Of a stretch of DNA of 64,000 bases, positions 8,600 to 16,819 are shown one piece after another. This stretch comes from Formosa haliotis (lineage in GTDB: Bacteria > Bacteroidota > Bacteroidia > Flavobacteriales > Flavobacteriaceae), in contig NZ_BDEL01000001.1 of the NCBI RefSeq assembly GCF_001685485.1, forward strand, positions 4,003,501 through 4,067,500, written 5' to 3'. Under the pieces are notes generated by a model. The model did no database searches. It was not told the DNA's origin and saw only the letters and a program-made list of their open reading frames with translations. The position numbers were made by a program, and so were the translations under genes. Numbering within the stretch: the first letter of the stretch is position 1; each line of letters opens with the position of its first letter.

Positions 8600-8992
8600 T
8601 TAGAAAACACTTACATCATCATTTATTTCAATCCAATAATTGTCTGGGTCCTGAAAATAAATCTGTTTAATACCATCGTTTCTCACATAATCTTTATTTG
8701 GAGTATCGAGCCAATCGGTATAATCAATATTTAATGTTTTTAAATGAGAAACAAATGAATCGACGTTTGCTGTTGATAGCGCAAAATGAACAGCTTTATT
8801 GGTTTTTATTTCGGCATCTGGGCGCGGAATAATATGAAGCTGTTTGCCCTCGCCAAGTGACAAACATCTTGTTTTAGAATTTGAAGCTGTATTTTTTATT
8901 TCTTTAAGCTGAAGTACCTTTTGGTAAAACGCTACAGATACACCTACATCTTTTACAGAAATAGCAATATGGTTGAAGAGAAAGGTATGCAT
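8600..8992 (-). CDS. VOC (glyoxalase/bleomycin-resistance) superfamily protein
   Basis: A 130-residue single-domain member of the vicinal oxygen chelate superfamily: 'FNHIAISVKDVGVSVAFYQKVLQL' at the N-terminus supplies the first metal His, 'KAVHFALST' (about residue 68) the second half, and 'IKQIYFQDPDNYWIEIND' at the C-terminus the conserved Glu. Such proteins act on small reactive or aromatic substrates, but the exact reaction cannot be read from the sequence. The gene is convergent with the LuxR-type regulator with a 26-bp gap, and has no operon partner. Confidence 0.8.
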   Translation of the reverse strand: MHTFLFNHIAISVKDVGVSVAFYQKVLQLKEIKNTASNSKTRCLSLGEGKQLHIIPRPDAEIKTNKAVHFALSTANVDSFVSHLKTLNIDYTDWLDTPNKDYVRNDGIKQIYFQDPDNYWIEINDDVSVF

Positions 8993-9107
8993 GGGGTATT
9001 GGTGTTTTATTAGTTTAAAATTGGAATCTATTTATAATTTTGAATGTAAGAACAACCGGATAATAAGTGGTTTCGGATTTTGATTTTTATACTTTTTTCA
9101 TTCAATC

Positions 9108-9485
9108 TCACATCACCTTTTCGGCCAAATATTTCTGAACTTCATACACATCTATACTTTTATTAAATTTTTTACTTACAGATGGGGTGTCTTCACTAGA
9201 AATCCAAATTTTTAATTCGGCATCCAAATCGAAAGTTCCCGCGGTTTCTAGAGAAAATCGAGATATACTTTTATAAGGCATCGATCTGTATTCCATTTTG
9301 CTTCCCGTAAATCCTTGCACATCAATTAAAATTAAACGCTTATTGGTAAACATAAACGTGTCTCTTAGAAGTTTAAATCCCAATTCAACATGTTCGTTTG
9401 TAATAAGCAATCTTCCGTATTTTTGATTTAGTTGTTCGGCAGATACTTCGGAAGCATTGCCTAATATTTTATTGAATATTCCCAT
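9108..9485 (-). CDS. bacterial PH-domain protein
   Basis: A 125-residue cytoplasmic protein of the bacterial pleckstrin-homology type (bPH_1, PF08000-like): 'LLITNEHVELGFKLLRDTFMFTNKRLILIDVQGFTGSKMEYRSMPYKSI' is the characteristic core. I start it at MGIFNK (ATG at 9485), since family members begin this way; an in-frame ATG 33 bp upstream exists but adds a non-conserved extension. Function of the family is unknown. Confidence 0.8.
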   Translation of the reverse strand: MGIFNKILGNASEVSAEQLNQKYGRLLITNEHVELGFKLLRDTFMFTNKRLILIDVQGFTGSKMEYRSMPYKSISRFSLETAGTFDLDAELKIWISSEDTPSVSKKFNKSIDVYEVQKYLAEKVM

Positions 9486-9827
9486 TGTATTTTCTGTTTG
9501 AAAAGTAAGTGCATGCAAGTTAAATAATTAAATGAATTTATTTTATTCGAATTGAAATGAGAATTGACTTGAAAACAAGGAAAAACTATGGATTTTCTTA
9601 TCCTTTAGCTTTAAAAAAGGGTATTTTTGATATTAAAAATTAACAATTTGCTTGCATTCGCCTTATCATTAATTTTTGATCTATAACGCTATAGGTTTCG
9701 ATTTGTAAGTTGCACTTATATAATACTATGGAAAAATTTGCCGATGCTATGTATAACGTTCCTATAAACAATTAAAAAATATCTTTTAGATAACATGAAA
9801 ATTTTAGATTAAACACATTGCTACCCT
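9486..9827. other. gene-free interval upstream of cidA-like gene
   Basis: AT-rich region holding the promoters of the PH-domain gene (leftward) and the CidA/LrgB pair (rightward). The only ORF worth naming is a 15-codon one at 9728-9775, which has no recognisable similarity. No tRNA or strong terminator is seen. Confidence 0.4.
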
Positions 9828-10184
9828 ATGAGACAAGTTGTAATAATATTAGGATGTTTACTTTTTGGAGAAATCGTTGTACACCTTACCGGAATTAAAA
9901 TGCCATCTAGTATAATTGGTATGATACTTTTAACCGTTTTATTAGAACTGGGTTGGGTTAAATTAAATTGGGTGAGTGGTCTTAGTGATTTTTTAACTAA
10001 GAATATGGCCTTCTTTTTCGTACCTCCAGGGGTCGCTATTATGTTGTATTTAGATATGATAAAACTATCGTTTTGGCCCATAATTATAGCCTCTTTAATT
10101 AGTACTATAATTGTTTTTGCTTGCACAGGATGGACACATCAGTTATTCATGAAGCACAAAAACACGTTTAAAAAAAATAAATAA
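9828..10184 (+). CDS. CidA/LrgA family membrane protein
   Basis: A 118-residue integral membrane protein with four predicted membrane helices and the family pattern 'GIKMPSSIIGMILLTVLL' and 'MAFFFVPPGVAIM'. It is followed 16 bp later by an LrgB/CidB-type gene, the standard pair. The proteins were first described as holin/antiholin-like; Bacillus homologues act as a pyruvate transporter and the plastid fusion as a glycolate/glycerate carrier, so metabolite transport is a credible role here. No adjacent LytTR/LytS regulator is visible. Confidence 0.87.
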   Translation: MRQVVIILGCLLFGEIVVHLTGIKMPSSIIGMILLTVLLELGWVKLNWVSGLSDFLTKNMAFFFVPPGVAIMLYLDMIKLSFWPIIIASLISTIIVFACTGWTHQLFMKHKNTFKKNK

Positions 10185-10199
10185 GCAAAAACTAAAATT

Positions 10200-10907
10200 A
10201 TGGTTGAGGTTTTACAGTCCGAGATTTTTATTTTAACACTAACCTTTGTTGCTTTTTTTGTGGCTCAAATTATTCAGAGAAAGACAAAAATGATTTTTCT
10301 GAACCCTGTTTTGCTTGCCATTTTATTTATTATAGGAACCTTGTTGCTTTTAAAAATTGATTTTACCGCTTATCAGCAAGGTAGCAGAATGATAGAGTTT
10401 TTATTAAAACCAGCTATTGTGGCCTTAGGTGTGCCTTTATATAAGCAACTAGGGAAAATTAAAAAGCAAGCAATTCCCATTATTACTTCGCAATTGGTTG
10501 GTTGTGTGGCAGGAATCGTGTCTGTGGTTTTAATAGCAAAAGCTTTAGGCGCTCCAAAAGACATAGTTTTTTCTTTGGCCCCAAAATCGGTAACAACACC
10601 TATAGCCATAGAAGTCTCTAAAACTTTAGGGGGAATTCCGCCACTTACGGCTTCTGTCGTGATTTTGTTTGGAATTATAGGATCTATTTTCGGATACGAA
10701 ATAATGAAAATTACGCGTATAAAAAGTACTATTGCTCAGGGGATTTCTATGGGAACTGCAGCGCATGTTTTAGGGGCTTCAAAATCTATGGAAATTAGTG
10801 GAAATTTTGGTGCGTTGTCTAGTATTGGTCTTATAGTAAACGGAATTTTAACGGCCCTTTTAACCCCTTATATTATTCAGTTTTTAAGTATATGGATCGA
10901 TTTTTAG
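10200..10907 (+). CDS. LrgB/CidB family membrane protein
   Basis: A 235-residue polytopic membrane protein of the LrgB family (about six to seven helices). Recognisable segments are 'LLKPAIVALGVPLYKQ', 'SLAPKSVTTPIAIEVSKTLGG' and 'GTAAHVLGASKSMEISG', all conserved in LrgB/CidB and the plastid PLGG1 C-terminal half. Cotranscribed with the CidA-like gene (16-bp gap), it would form the larger subunit of a two-component organic-acid (pyruvate/glycolate-like) carrier or a lysis-modulating complex. Confidence 0.88.
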   Translation: MVEVLQSEIFILTLTFVAFFVAQIIQRKTKMIFLNPVLLAILFIIGTLLLLKIDFTAYQQGSRMIEFLLKPAIVALGVPLYKQLGKIKKQAIPIITSQLVGCVAGIVSVVLIAKALGAPKDIVFSLAPKSVTTPIAIEVSKTLGGIPPLTASVVILFGIIGSIFGYEIMKITRIKSTIAQGISMGTAAHVLGASKSMEISGNFGALSSIGLIVNGILTALLTPYIIQFLSIWIDF

Positions 10908-11080
10908 AACCATAGTTTTAAGATTTTAATCAGTCAAATAGTTTTACATACTTGTGTTCAGGATATAGTCTTGAGCACTTTTTTTTGTTTTAAAATGAAA
11001 TAAAATGGCTTTTTATAAGCATGATATTTTATTACAATAATACAATGGAATTTTACTATAAAGTATCTTGAGTTCACCAA

Positions 11081-11088
11081 TATATTTG
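11081..11088 (+). promoter_or_regulatory. candidate -7 element of deacetylase-like gene
   Basis: TATATTTG matches the Bacteroidota -7 consensus TAnnTTTG and lies 22 bp before the ATG at 11110. A clear -33 TTTG at the preferred spacing is not obvious. Confidence 0.4.
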
Positions 11089-11109
11089 TAGGTATAAAAC
11101 AATACAGCC

Positions 11110-12123
11110 ATGAAAATACTTTACATCCTAAAACAATCACGTACGAAAAAGCAAATGACAATATTAACATGTATTTTATTGGTATTGGTCGGGTTTACAG
11201 CCTGCAATACATCTAATGCAGAAAATAAAACAGTCATGAAATCACCAGAACAGAATCAGAAAAAGAGTTATTGGCCTAATAAAGCTCAATTAGTCATTTC
11301 AGTATCCATGCAATTTGAAACAGGCGGACAGCCAGAGGGGGCAGAAAGTCCATTTTCGGGCAATCCATTACCGAAAGGAAATCCAGATATGCCAGCAGAA
11401 AGTTGGTTTAGATACGGTGCAAAAGAAGGAATCTATAGAATGTTAAGATTATGGAAGAAGAATGATATTCATGTTACCTCGCATGTTGTTGGTGAAGCCG
11501 CAGCGCAATACCCTGAAGTGGCTAAAGCCATTGCCGATGGTGGACACGAAATTGCTGCTCACGGTATGTCTTGGAGTGATCAATGGAATATGAGTTACGA
11601 TGAAGAGTTACAATTCATTAAAAAAGGAATAGACACTGTAGAGGCAATCACCGGACAGCGCGGTATTGGTTATAATGCCAATTGGTTGCGTAGAGGCCCA
11701 AATACATTAAAAGTTTTACAAGAATTAGGCTTTTTATATCATATAGATGACTTGAGTCGTGATGAACCATTTATTACAAAAGTACGAGGAAAGAACTTTG
11801 TAATTATGCCTTATACTTTACGTAATAACGACATTGTAAATATTGAAGGAAAACAATGGAGTCCAGATCAGTTTTTAGCTCAATTAAAAGCGGAATTCGA
11901 TCAATTGTATGCCGAAGATGCTAATCAGCGTCGTATGATGAGTATTAGTTTACACGATAGAATAGGGGGAACACCAGCTGTGGTACATGTAGTAGACGAA
12001 TTTATTCAATATGCAAAAAGTCATGAAGCTGTGGTATTTATGCGTAAAGATGAAATCGCAAATATGGTTAAAGACGATCCGAATACTCCAATTGATAATT
12101 CGGAATTAGAGTTTAATAAATAA
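11110..12123 (+). CDS. PuuE-like polysaccharide deacetylase family lipoprotein
   Basis: A 337-residue lipoprotein: hydrophobic segment and lipobox FTAC (Cys32 counted from the first ATG; a second ATG at 11155 would give a shorter n-region). The catalytic-like domain resembles the NodB/polysaccharide deacetylase barrel of the PuuE/cyclic-imidase branch: 'ISVSMQFETGG' with 'PEGAESPF', 'DGGHEIAAHGMSW' (about residues 150-160), 'GYNANWLRRGPNTL', and 'SISLHDRIGGTPA' near the C-terminus. The classic NodB Asp-Asp metal motif is replaced by 'VSMQFE', which suggests a metal-independent hydrolase as in PuuE allantoinase. Substrate unknown. It is followed 10 bp later by a cupin gene. Confidence 0.75.
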   Translation: MKILYILKQSRTKKQMTILTCILLVLVGFTACNTSNAENKTVMKSPEQNQKKSYWPNKAQLVISVSMQFETGGQPEGAESPFSGNPLPKGNPDMPAESWFRYGAKEGIYRMLRLWKKNDIHVTSHVVGEAAAQYPEVAKAIADGGHEIAAHGMSWSDQWNMSYDEELQFIKKGIDTVEAITGQRGIGYNANWLRRGPNTLKVLQELGFLYHIDDLSRDEPFITKVRGKNFVIMPYTLRNNDIVNIEGKQWSPDQFLAQLKAEFDQLYAEDANQRRMMSISLHDRIGGTPAVVHVVDEFIQYAKSHEAVVFMRKDEIANMVKDDPNTPIDNSELEFNK

Positions 12124-12133
12124 GACCATTAAA

Positions 12134-12520
12134 ATGAAAACAACCATAATAAATGAGACCGGAAATTGGAACGGATTATGGACGGATGCTTTAATTTCTG
12201 AATTAAAAACTAATACAGATAATGTTCAGGTTGGTGAACATCTAATTTTAGAAACCGAAGCTTTTAAAGTGTGGAGTATTGCTATACCTGTAGGCGAGTC
12301 TTTGCCTTTTCATAAACACAATAAACCTTATTTTTATACAGCAATACAACCAGGGAAATCGAGATCGTTTTATGCAGATGGTAAAATTATAGAGACCGAA
12401 TATGAAGCGAATGATATTAAGTATTATAATGACTTAAATTCAGCTCAGTATTTTATTCATAACCTGGAGAACATAGGAGAAACCACTTTAATCTATACGA
12501 CTGTAGAATTTAAGAAATGA
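12134..12520 (+). CDS. cupin-domain protein
   Basis: A 128-residue small cupin: 'IPVGESLPFHKHNKPYFYTAI' carries the first cupin motif (H-x-H with a following aromatic) and the C-terminal 'NIGETTLIYTTVEF' closes the barrel. It starts 10 bp after the deacetylase-like gene, so a shared transcript is likely and it may act on or sense the product of that enzyme. No signal peptide, so cytoplasmic. Exact function unknown. Confidence 0.75.
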   Translation: MKTTIINETGNWNGLWTDALISELKTNTDNVQVGEHLILETEAFKVWSIAIPVGESLPFHKHNKPYFYTAIQPGKSRSFYADGKIIETEYEANDIKYYNDLNSAQYFIHNLENIGETTLIYTTVEFKK

Positions 12521-12560
12521 CCTCTAATCCTAAATGATTAGGAATTTAGCTCAAATAAAA

Positions 12561-12693
12561 GAGAGGCTGTCCAAAAAGTTGAATTTTCGTCAACTTGAAA
12601 TTGATTCAGGTTCTCACAAAATTGGTAATCAGTATAATGAGATTCTGAAATAAATTAAGAATGACGGTTTTAAAAATTTTTAGACGGCCTCTT
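12561..12693. repeat. inverted-repeat element with REP-like core
   Basis: An element about 133 bp long bounded by imperfect inverted repeats: 12561-12577 (GAGAGGCTGTCC then A5) and 12677-12693, matching at 14 of 17 positions. Inside lies a module starting CGTCA (12588) and ending TGACG (12666) with two internal hairpins, one around 12592-12611 and one around 12637-12661. The order CGTCA, hairpin, hairpin ending in GAAATAAATT, TGACG is the same as in the units of the tandem array at 19.3-20.2 kb, but the sequence is diverged. It sits between two convergent genes, so it may also act as a terminator. No transposase is encoded. Confidence 0.55.
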
Positions 12694-12714
12694 TCTATAA
12701 ATATTTAGTAAAAA

Positions 12715-13404
12715 TTATCTTTTAATTTCTTGAATGTAAGCATCTAATTTTTCACCGTATTTAGATGCTTTAATTTCTGGTGTAAGAGATTTGTTTATAG
12801 TGTCTAACCATTTAATATTAGCATTGTAAATTTCTGTAAGGGCTAAATAGGGAGCCACTTCTGCATCTCTATGATTAATAGCATAATTTACAGTGTATAA
12901 ATACTTACGCTTAATTAAGCTTGCATCAGCTTTATTTATGCTATCAATTTTAATAGTGTCGTTGGCTCTGGTAGCATCAAATTTTGCCTTAATTAAGTCT
13001 AAACGCGAGTTGTTTATTTTAGAATTTACAGTAAGATATTCATCTAAAAGCGCCTGATTTCTCGAACCTGAAACTTGAGCATCAATAATAAAGTTTTTAA
13101 GTGTACTATTAATCGTTACTATACCAGGTTCAGCAAAAAACGGAAGACGTTCAAAGGATTTATCATGTTTGTTTAGTGTCAAATAAAATATTTCTGGGGA
13201 ATCTACTTGTCCGTGTAACTCGAACGTTTCATTACCATTAATCTTTAAAGAATCTAAAGTTAGTATTAAAGAATCTTCGGTTTTTTGAAGATAAACGGTT
13301 CCTTTTTTTAAGCCTTTAATATGTGCATTTACAGTTAAGTTTCCTTTATCCTTTCCGCAGGATACGACAATTAATAAAAGGAATAAAATAGCTAGATTTT
13401 TCAT
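12715..13404 (-). CDS. DUF4369-domain lipoprotein
   Basis: A 229-residue lipoprotein with lipobox VVSC (Cys16). Residues about 20-125 form a DUF4369 domain ('GNLTVNAHIKGLKKGTVYLQK', 'GNETFELHGQVDSPEIFYLTL'), the beta module usually placed in front of a thioredoxin-like domain in Bacteroidota periplasmic proteins. Here the thioredoxin part is absent; the C-terminal half is helical and charged. Function unknown. It stands alone, 49 bp before the stop of the DUF819 gene. Confidence 0.75.
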   Translation of the reverse strand: MKNLAILFLLLIVVSCGKDKGNLTVNAHIKGLKKGTVYLQKTEDSLILTLDSLKINGNETFELHGQVDSPEIFYLTLNKHDKSFERLPFFAEPGIVTINSTLKNFIIDAQVSGSRNQALLDEYLTVNSKINNSRLDLIKAKFDATRANDTIKIDSINKADASLIKRKYLYTVNYAINHRDAEVAPYLALTEIYNANIKWLDTINKSLTPEIKASKYGEKLDAYIQEIKR

Positions 13405-13453
13405 TGTAATATTGAATTAGGAGCGCAAATATCTTATAATTATTTATTAAAAA

Positions 13454-14719
13454 CTAACCGTTAGCAACGATTTTCATTAACTCGGTACAAAGTATCGCGC
13501 CATAGGTTCCTACAACATATCCAAATACGGCTAATAACGCACCTACAGTGGCTAAAGACGGGTGAAAAGCGGCGGCTACAACAGGAGCAGAAGCGGCACC
13601 ACCAACATTAGCTTGGCTACCTACGGCCAAAAAGAAATACGGAGCTTTTATAATTTTCGCTACTATAATAAGTAATACTGCATGTATGGTCATCCACACT
13701 AATCCAATTAAAATTAATCCTGGATTATCGAATAACTTAGTTAAATCCATTTTCATACCAATGGTTGCCACTAAAATGTAAATAAAGACACTCCCAATTT
13801 TACTTGCTCCAGCACCTTCATAATTTTTAACTTTTGTGAATGATAGTAAAATACCAATACATGTTGCAATAGTAATTAACCAGAAAAAACTACTTCCAAA
13901 AGAAGATAGCGGACTTTTAGGATCGCTAACAGCTGTGAAATTTGTTGTTAAAAAATCAGAAATAATTTCCGATCCAAAATGTGCTAAACCTACAGCACCA
14001 AAAGCATAGGCAAGAATCATCATAAAATCGGTTAGGGTTGGTATTCTTGTGGTTTTATCGCTGAATTGTTGAACACGTTCCTGTAATTCATCAATGGCGG
14101 TATTATCTGCTTTTAGCCATTGGTCGATTTTTTTACGTTTACCAATACCTAATAATATAATGGCCATCCAAATGTTGGCAACAACAATATCTACCAAAAC
14201 CATTCCGCCATATAATTCCTGATTGAACTCGTAAATTTCTAACATCGCTGCCTGGTTAGCACCACCTCCAATCCAGCTACCTGCAAGGGTAGAAAGTCCG
14301 CGCCATACCGCATCGAAACCAGCGCCGCCTACTGTTTCAGGAGAAAACGTAGAGATTAATAAGATGGCTATAGGTCCTCCAATTATAATACCTATAGTTC
14401 CTGTGAAAAACATAATTAATGCTTTCCAGCCTAGGTTGAAAACCGCTTTTAAATCGATACTTATGGTCATTAAAACCAAAGCAGCAGGCAATAAATAGCG
14501 ACTGGCTATAAAATAGGTTTCAGAAATATCTGCAGAGATAATTCCTAAAGAATTAAATATTGCAGGTATTAAATAACACATTAATAAGCCTGGAATATAT
14601 TTATAAAAGGTTGTCCAGAATTTTGTTTTTTTCGACTCGGTGAAAAATACGAATCCTAGCGAAATCATGAGTATGCCAAAAACAATGGCATCGTTAGTAA
14701 ATAGGGGTGTGTTTTCCAT
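13454..14719 (-). CDS. DUF819 (YjcL-like) family membrane protein
   Basis: A 421-residue polytopic inner-membrane protein with about 11-12 helices. Signature segments are 'GSWIGGGANQAAMLEIYE' (about residues 148-165) and 'AVGSQANVGGAASAPVVAAAFHPSLATVGALLAVFGY' near the C-terminus, both typical of the DUF819/YjcL family, which resembles ion-coupled symporters. Transport substrate is unknown. The repeated Gly/Ala-rich motifs in the two halves suggest an inverted-repeat transporter fold. Its leader region reaches to the terminator at 14.9 kb. Confidence 0.8.
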   Translation of the reverse strand: MENTPLFTNDAIVFGILMISLGFVFFTESKKTKFWTTFYKYIPGLLMCYLIPAIFNSLGIISADISETYFIASRYLLPAALVLMTISIDLKAVFNLGWKALIMFFTGTIGIIIGGPIAILLISTFSPETVGGAGFDAVWRGLSTLAGSWIGGGANQAAMLEIYEFNQELYGGMVLVDIVVANIWMAIILLGIGKRKKIDQWLKADNTAIDELQERVQQFSDKTTRIPTLTDFMMILAYAFGAVGLAHFGSEIISDFLTTNFTAVSDPKSPLSSFGSSFFWLITIATCIGILLSFTKVKNYEGAGASKIGSVFIYILVATIGMKMDLTKLFDNPGLILIGLVWMTIHAVLLIIVAKIIKAPYFFLAVGSQANVGGAASAPVVAAAFHPSLATVGALLAVFGYVVGTYGAILCTELMKIVANG

Positions 14720-14892
14720 AAAATTTTGTTAAAGTCGCAAATTACCACTTTCACACCTTAAAAAAAAGAAGATTGATTTAAAGTTTGGCACGATGATTGC
14801 TTTTTACATTACAATTATTATGATGACGATTATTAGAGTGTGGTTACTTTAATATTAAGAGTAATAATTTTTCATATTGGTTGGTTAGTTAG

Positions 14893-14924
14893 TGAAAAAG
14901 CATCCCTAGAGGATGCTTTTTTTT
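14893..14924 (-). terminator. terminator of alpha/beta hydrolase gene
   Basis: An 11-bp stem (14893-14903 with 14909-14919) with a five-base loop lies just past the stop codon of the leftward hydrolase gene at 14930. Both flanks are homopolymeric, so it could work in either direction. Confidence 0.75.
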
Positions 14925-14929
14925 TTGCC

Positions 14930-15862
14930 TTATATTTTTTGAATAAAATCTACAATAGTATTAATTAATTCTGGAGATAAAGGTCTTGCAGATTCGTTAT
15001 AGGATTTGGTGTTTTCAAGAGGGTCGCCACTTTCAATGGGCACTAAAACATGGTTCATTTTATCGATGATAACTAATTGAGCTAATGGAACAGCGGTTTT
15101 TAATCGTTCGGCTTCTGTTACGCTAACTTGCAAATCTTCTGTGCCATTTACTATTAATATAGGCATGTTTAATGTTTTAAGTTCTTCTTCAGGATTGTAA
15201 CTCATCCAATTGGCAAAAAATGGTTGCATGTCTATATTAAATATAGATTCTAGAGCAGCTGGATAATCTGTGGTTGTTTCGCCTACTTTAAGCTTGGCAA
15301 ATACTTTCTTGGAATCTTCTATATAATTTGGAGCATTGACAGAAATTTGATCAATAATTATGTTATCTATGGTTTGTGCAGGTCCCGCTACTGATATATA
15401 TCCGTCGGCTTTATCTTTGGCTATCAACATACCTATTAAACTACCTTGACTATGGCCAATAACAATAATATGTTTATAAGCGTTTTTAGATTTAAAGTAG
15501 TCTAATACAGCTTGTGCGTCCGACACGAAGTCGTCAAATAAAATAGTCTTGTCAATGTTTCGCATTTTAATTTGCTTCACAATGCGTTTGTCGAACCTAA
15601 AAGAGGCTATGTTGTGAATAGCAAGTTGCTCGGCCAACTTTTTAAGAGAATTATTTTTTAAAAAGTTTTGATTACCATTTCTATCAGTCGGACCAGATCC
15701 TCCAATTAAAATGACAAGATTGGGATTGTCTGCATTTAAGGGAGTAAGTAAAGTACCATCTATAAGATTGGTAATAGATAAATCTTCGGAATTAAATTTT
15801 TGATCTTGTGCAAATCCAATAAGCGAAAAAACACAAATTATACAAGTTAAGATGGACTTCAT
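14930..15862 (-). CDS. secreted alpha/beta hydrolase
   Basis: A 310-residue alpha/beta-hydrolase with a cleavable signal peptide (1-18, cleavage near GFA-Q). Visible features are the oxyanion segment 'IGGSGPTDRNGN' (about residues 53-64), the nucleophile elbow GHSQG with Ser138, the acid-containing 'NGTEDLQVS' (about 250) and the catalytic His in 'MNHVLVP' (about 275). This pattern is shared with periplasmic esterase-like proteins annotated as alpha/beta hydrolases in flavobacteria. The natural ester or peptide substrate is unknown. It is expressed alone, with a terminator directly downstream. Confidence 0.82.
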   Translation of the reverse strand: MKSILTCIICVFSLIGFAQDQKFNSEDLSITNLIDGTLLTPLNADNPNLVILIGGSGPTDRNGNQNFLKNNSLKKLAEQLAIHNIASFRFDKRIVKQIKMRNIDKTILFDDFVSDAQAVLDYFKSKNAYKHIIVIGHSQGSLIGMLIAKDKADGYISVAGPAQTIDNIIIDQISVNAPNYIEDSKKVFAKLKVGETTTDYPAALESIFNIDMQPFFANWMSYNPEEELKTLNMPILIVNGTEDLQVSVTEAERLKTAVPLAQLVIIDKMNHVLVPIESGDPLENTKSYNESARPLSPELINTIVDFIQKI

Positions 15863-16069
15863 AGTGGATGATTTTTAATAAATTTTGACGTATTACGTTG
15901 CTATCAAATGTACATTAAAAGTATTAGATATATAATTGATCTTGCCGTTATATTAAGAATTACAATTGGTTTTTAGTCGGTTTTTACTGTTTTTAGTCGA
16001 TTTTTGTTAAAATTTAGTGCATTTCGTCGAAAAATAGAGTAGTTAAACAGTTTAGCTCGTGGTTAATTT

Positions 16070-16077
16070 TATCTTTG
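16070..16077 (+). promoter_or_regulatory. candidate promoter of a small RNA
   Basis: TATCTTTG at this position is an exact TAnnTTTG -7 element on the + strand in a gene-free region. An upstream TTTAG lies about 15 bp away, closer than the usual -33 spacing. There is no + strand gene downstream before an intrinsic terminator. Confidence 0.4.
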
Positions 16078-16082
16078 AATTG

Positions 16083-16222
16083 TACTAAAAAATATTTTAG
16101 TTAATGGATTAATTAATTAATGTTTGCATTATGTTGTTGATACTGGATTCCCAAATCTAACTACATTATAAAAAAGTGCAAATAGTAAGAAACCGAGGTT
16201 GAGGGACCTCGGTTTTTTTATT
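16083..16222 (+). ncRNA. candidate small RNA, about 135 nt
   Basis: The interval 15863-16217 has no ORF of note. On the + strand, a promoter-like element (16070-16077) is followed about 110 bp later by a strong intrinsic terminator: a 10-bp stem, 16190-16199 with 16206-16215, then seven T. No protein gene lies between, and the T-tract polarity fits the + strand better than the leftward AlkB gene ending at 16218. The terminator is directly sequence-supported; the transcript is inferred. It could instead be a terminator shared with the AlkB gene. Confidence 0.35.
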
Positions 16223-16817
16223 TTATAATAGTTCGAAACGTCAGATTTATACGTTTGCCAATATCTTTTTTTGTTTTAGGAAGTTGATGCAACCAATGGG
16301 TTTGTGTGCCTTTTTTCATAAGTAAAAGACTGCCGTGTTTTAGTACGAGTTTTTGTTTTAACTCTGGGTTTTCTTTATGTTTAAAATGAAAAATGCGTTC
16401 TGCCCCAAAAGATACCGATGCGATAATAGGATCGGGGCCCAATTCTTTTTCGTTATCGGCATGCCAACCATTACTATCTTGTCCGTTGCGATATAAATTA
16501 CATAAACAGGTTGTAAAAAGATGGGCACTTTCAGTTTCAATCTTCAATTTAATTTCTAATAGCGTCTTATTAAAAGGATGAGGGTGCATGGTAATTCCTG
16601 AATACGAATAAGTCTTATTGTTATCGGCAAACAATGCAGTTAGGCGAGGTTGCAAATGTGTTTTTCCGAACAAAGTTATTTCATCCTGTTGCCAATCTAC
16701 ATTTTTTAATAACGTATTGTAATATTGATTAGCTTCGGAAATATTGAAAAATGAAGGATAATAAATCACTTCAGCATCTTTCATTTGTAAAGAAATAGGA
16801 TTGTTATCGGACAGCAT
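16218..16817 (-). CDS. AlkB-family 2-oxoglutarate/Fe(II) dioxygenase
   Basis: A 199-residue protein of the AlkB DNA/RNA dealkylation family, closer in pattern to the ABH2/ABH3 type. Key residues: H119 and D121 in 'WHADNE' and distal His177 in 'HWLHQLP' as Fe(II) ligands, and R189/R195 in 'KRINLTFR' for 2-oxoglutarate. 'PRLTALF' and 'YSYSGI' are substrate-lid segments. Expected reaction: oxidative removal of methyl groups from 1-methyladenine and 3-methylcytosine. I start it at ATG 16817, which follows the stop of the upstream DoxX gene by 2 bp; the longer frame would run into that gene. Translational coupling with DoxX is likely. Confidence 0.9.
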   Translation of the reverse strand: MLSDNNPISLQMKDAEVIYYPSFFNISEANQYYNTLLKNVDWQQDEITLFGKTHLQPRLTALFADNNKTYSYSGITMHPHPFNKTLLEIKLKIETESAHLFTTCLCNLYRNGQDSNGWHADNEKELGPDPIIASVSFGAERIFHFKHKENPELKQKLVLKHGSLLLMKKGTQTHWLHQLPKTKKDIGKRINLTFRTIIK

Positions 16818-16819
16818 AA

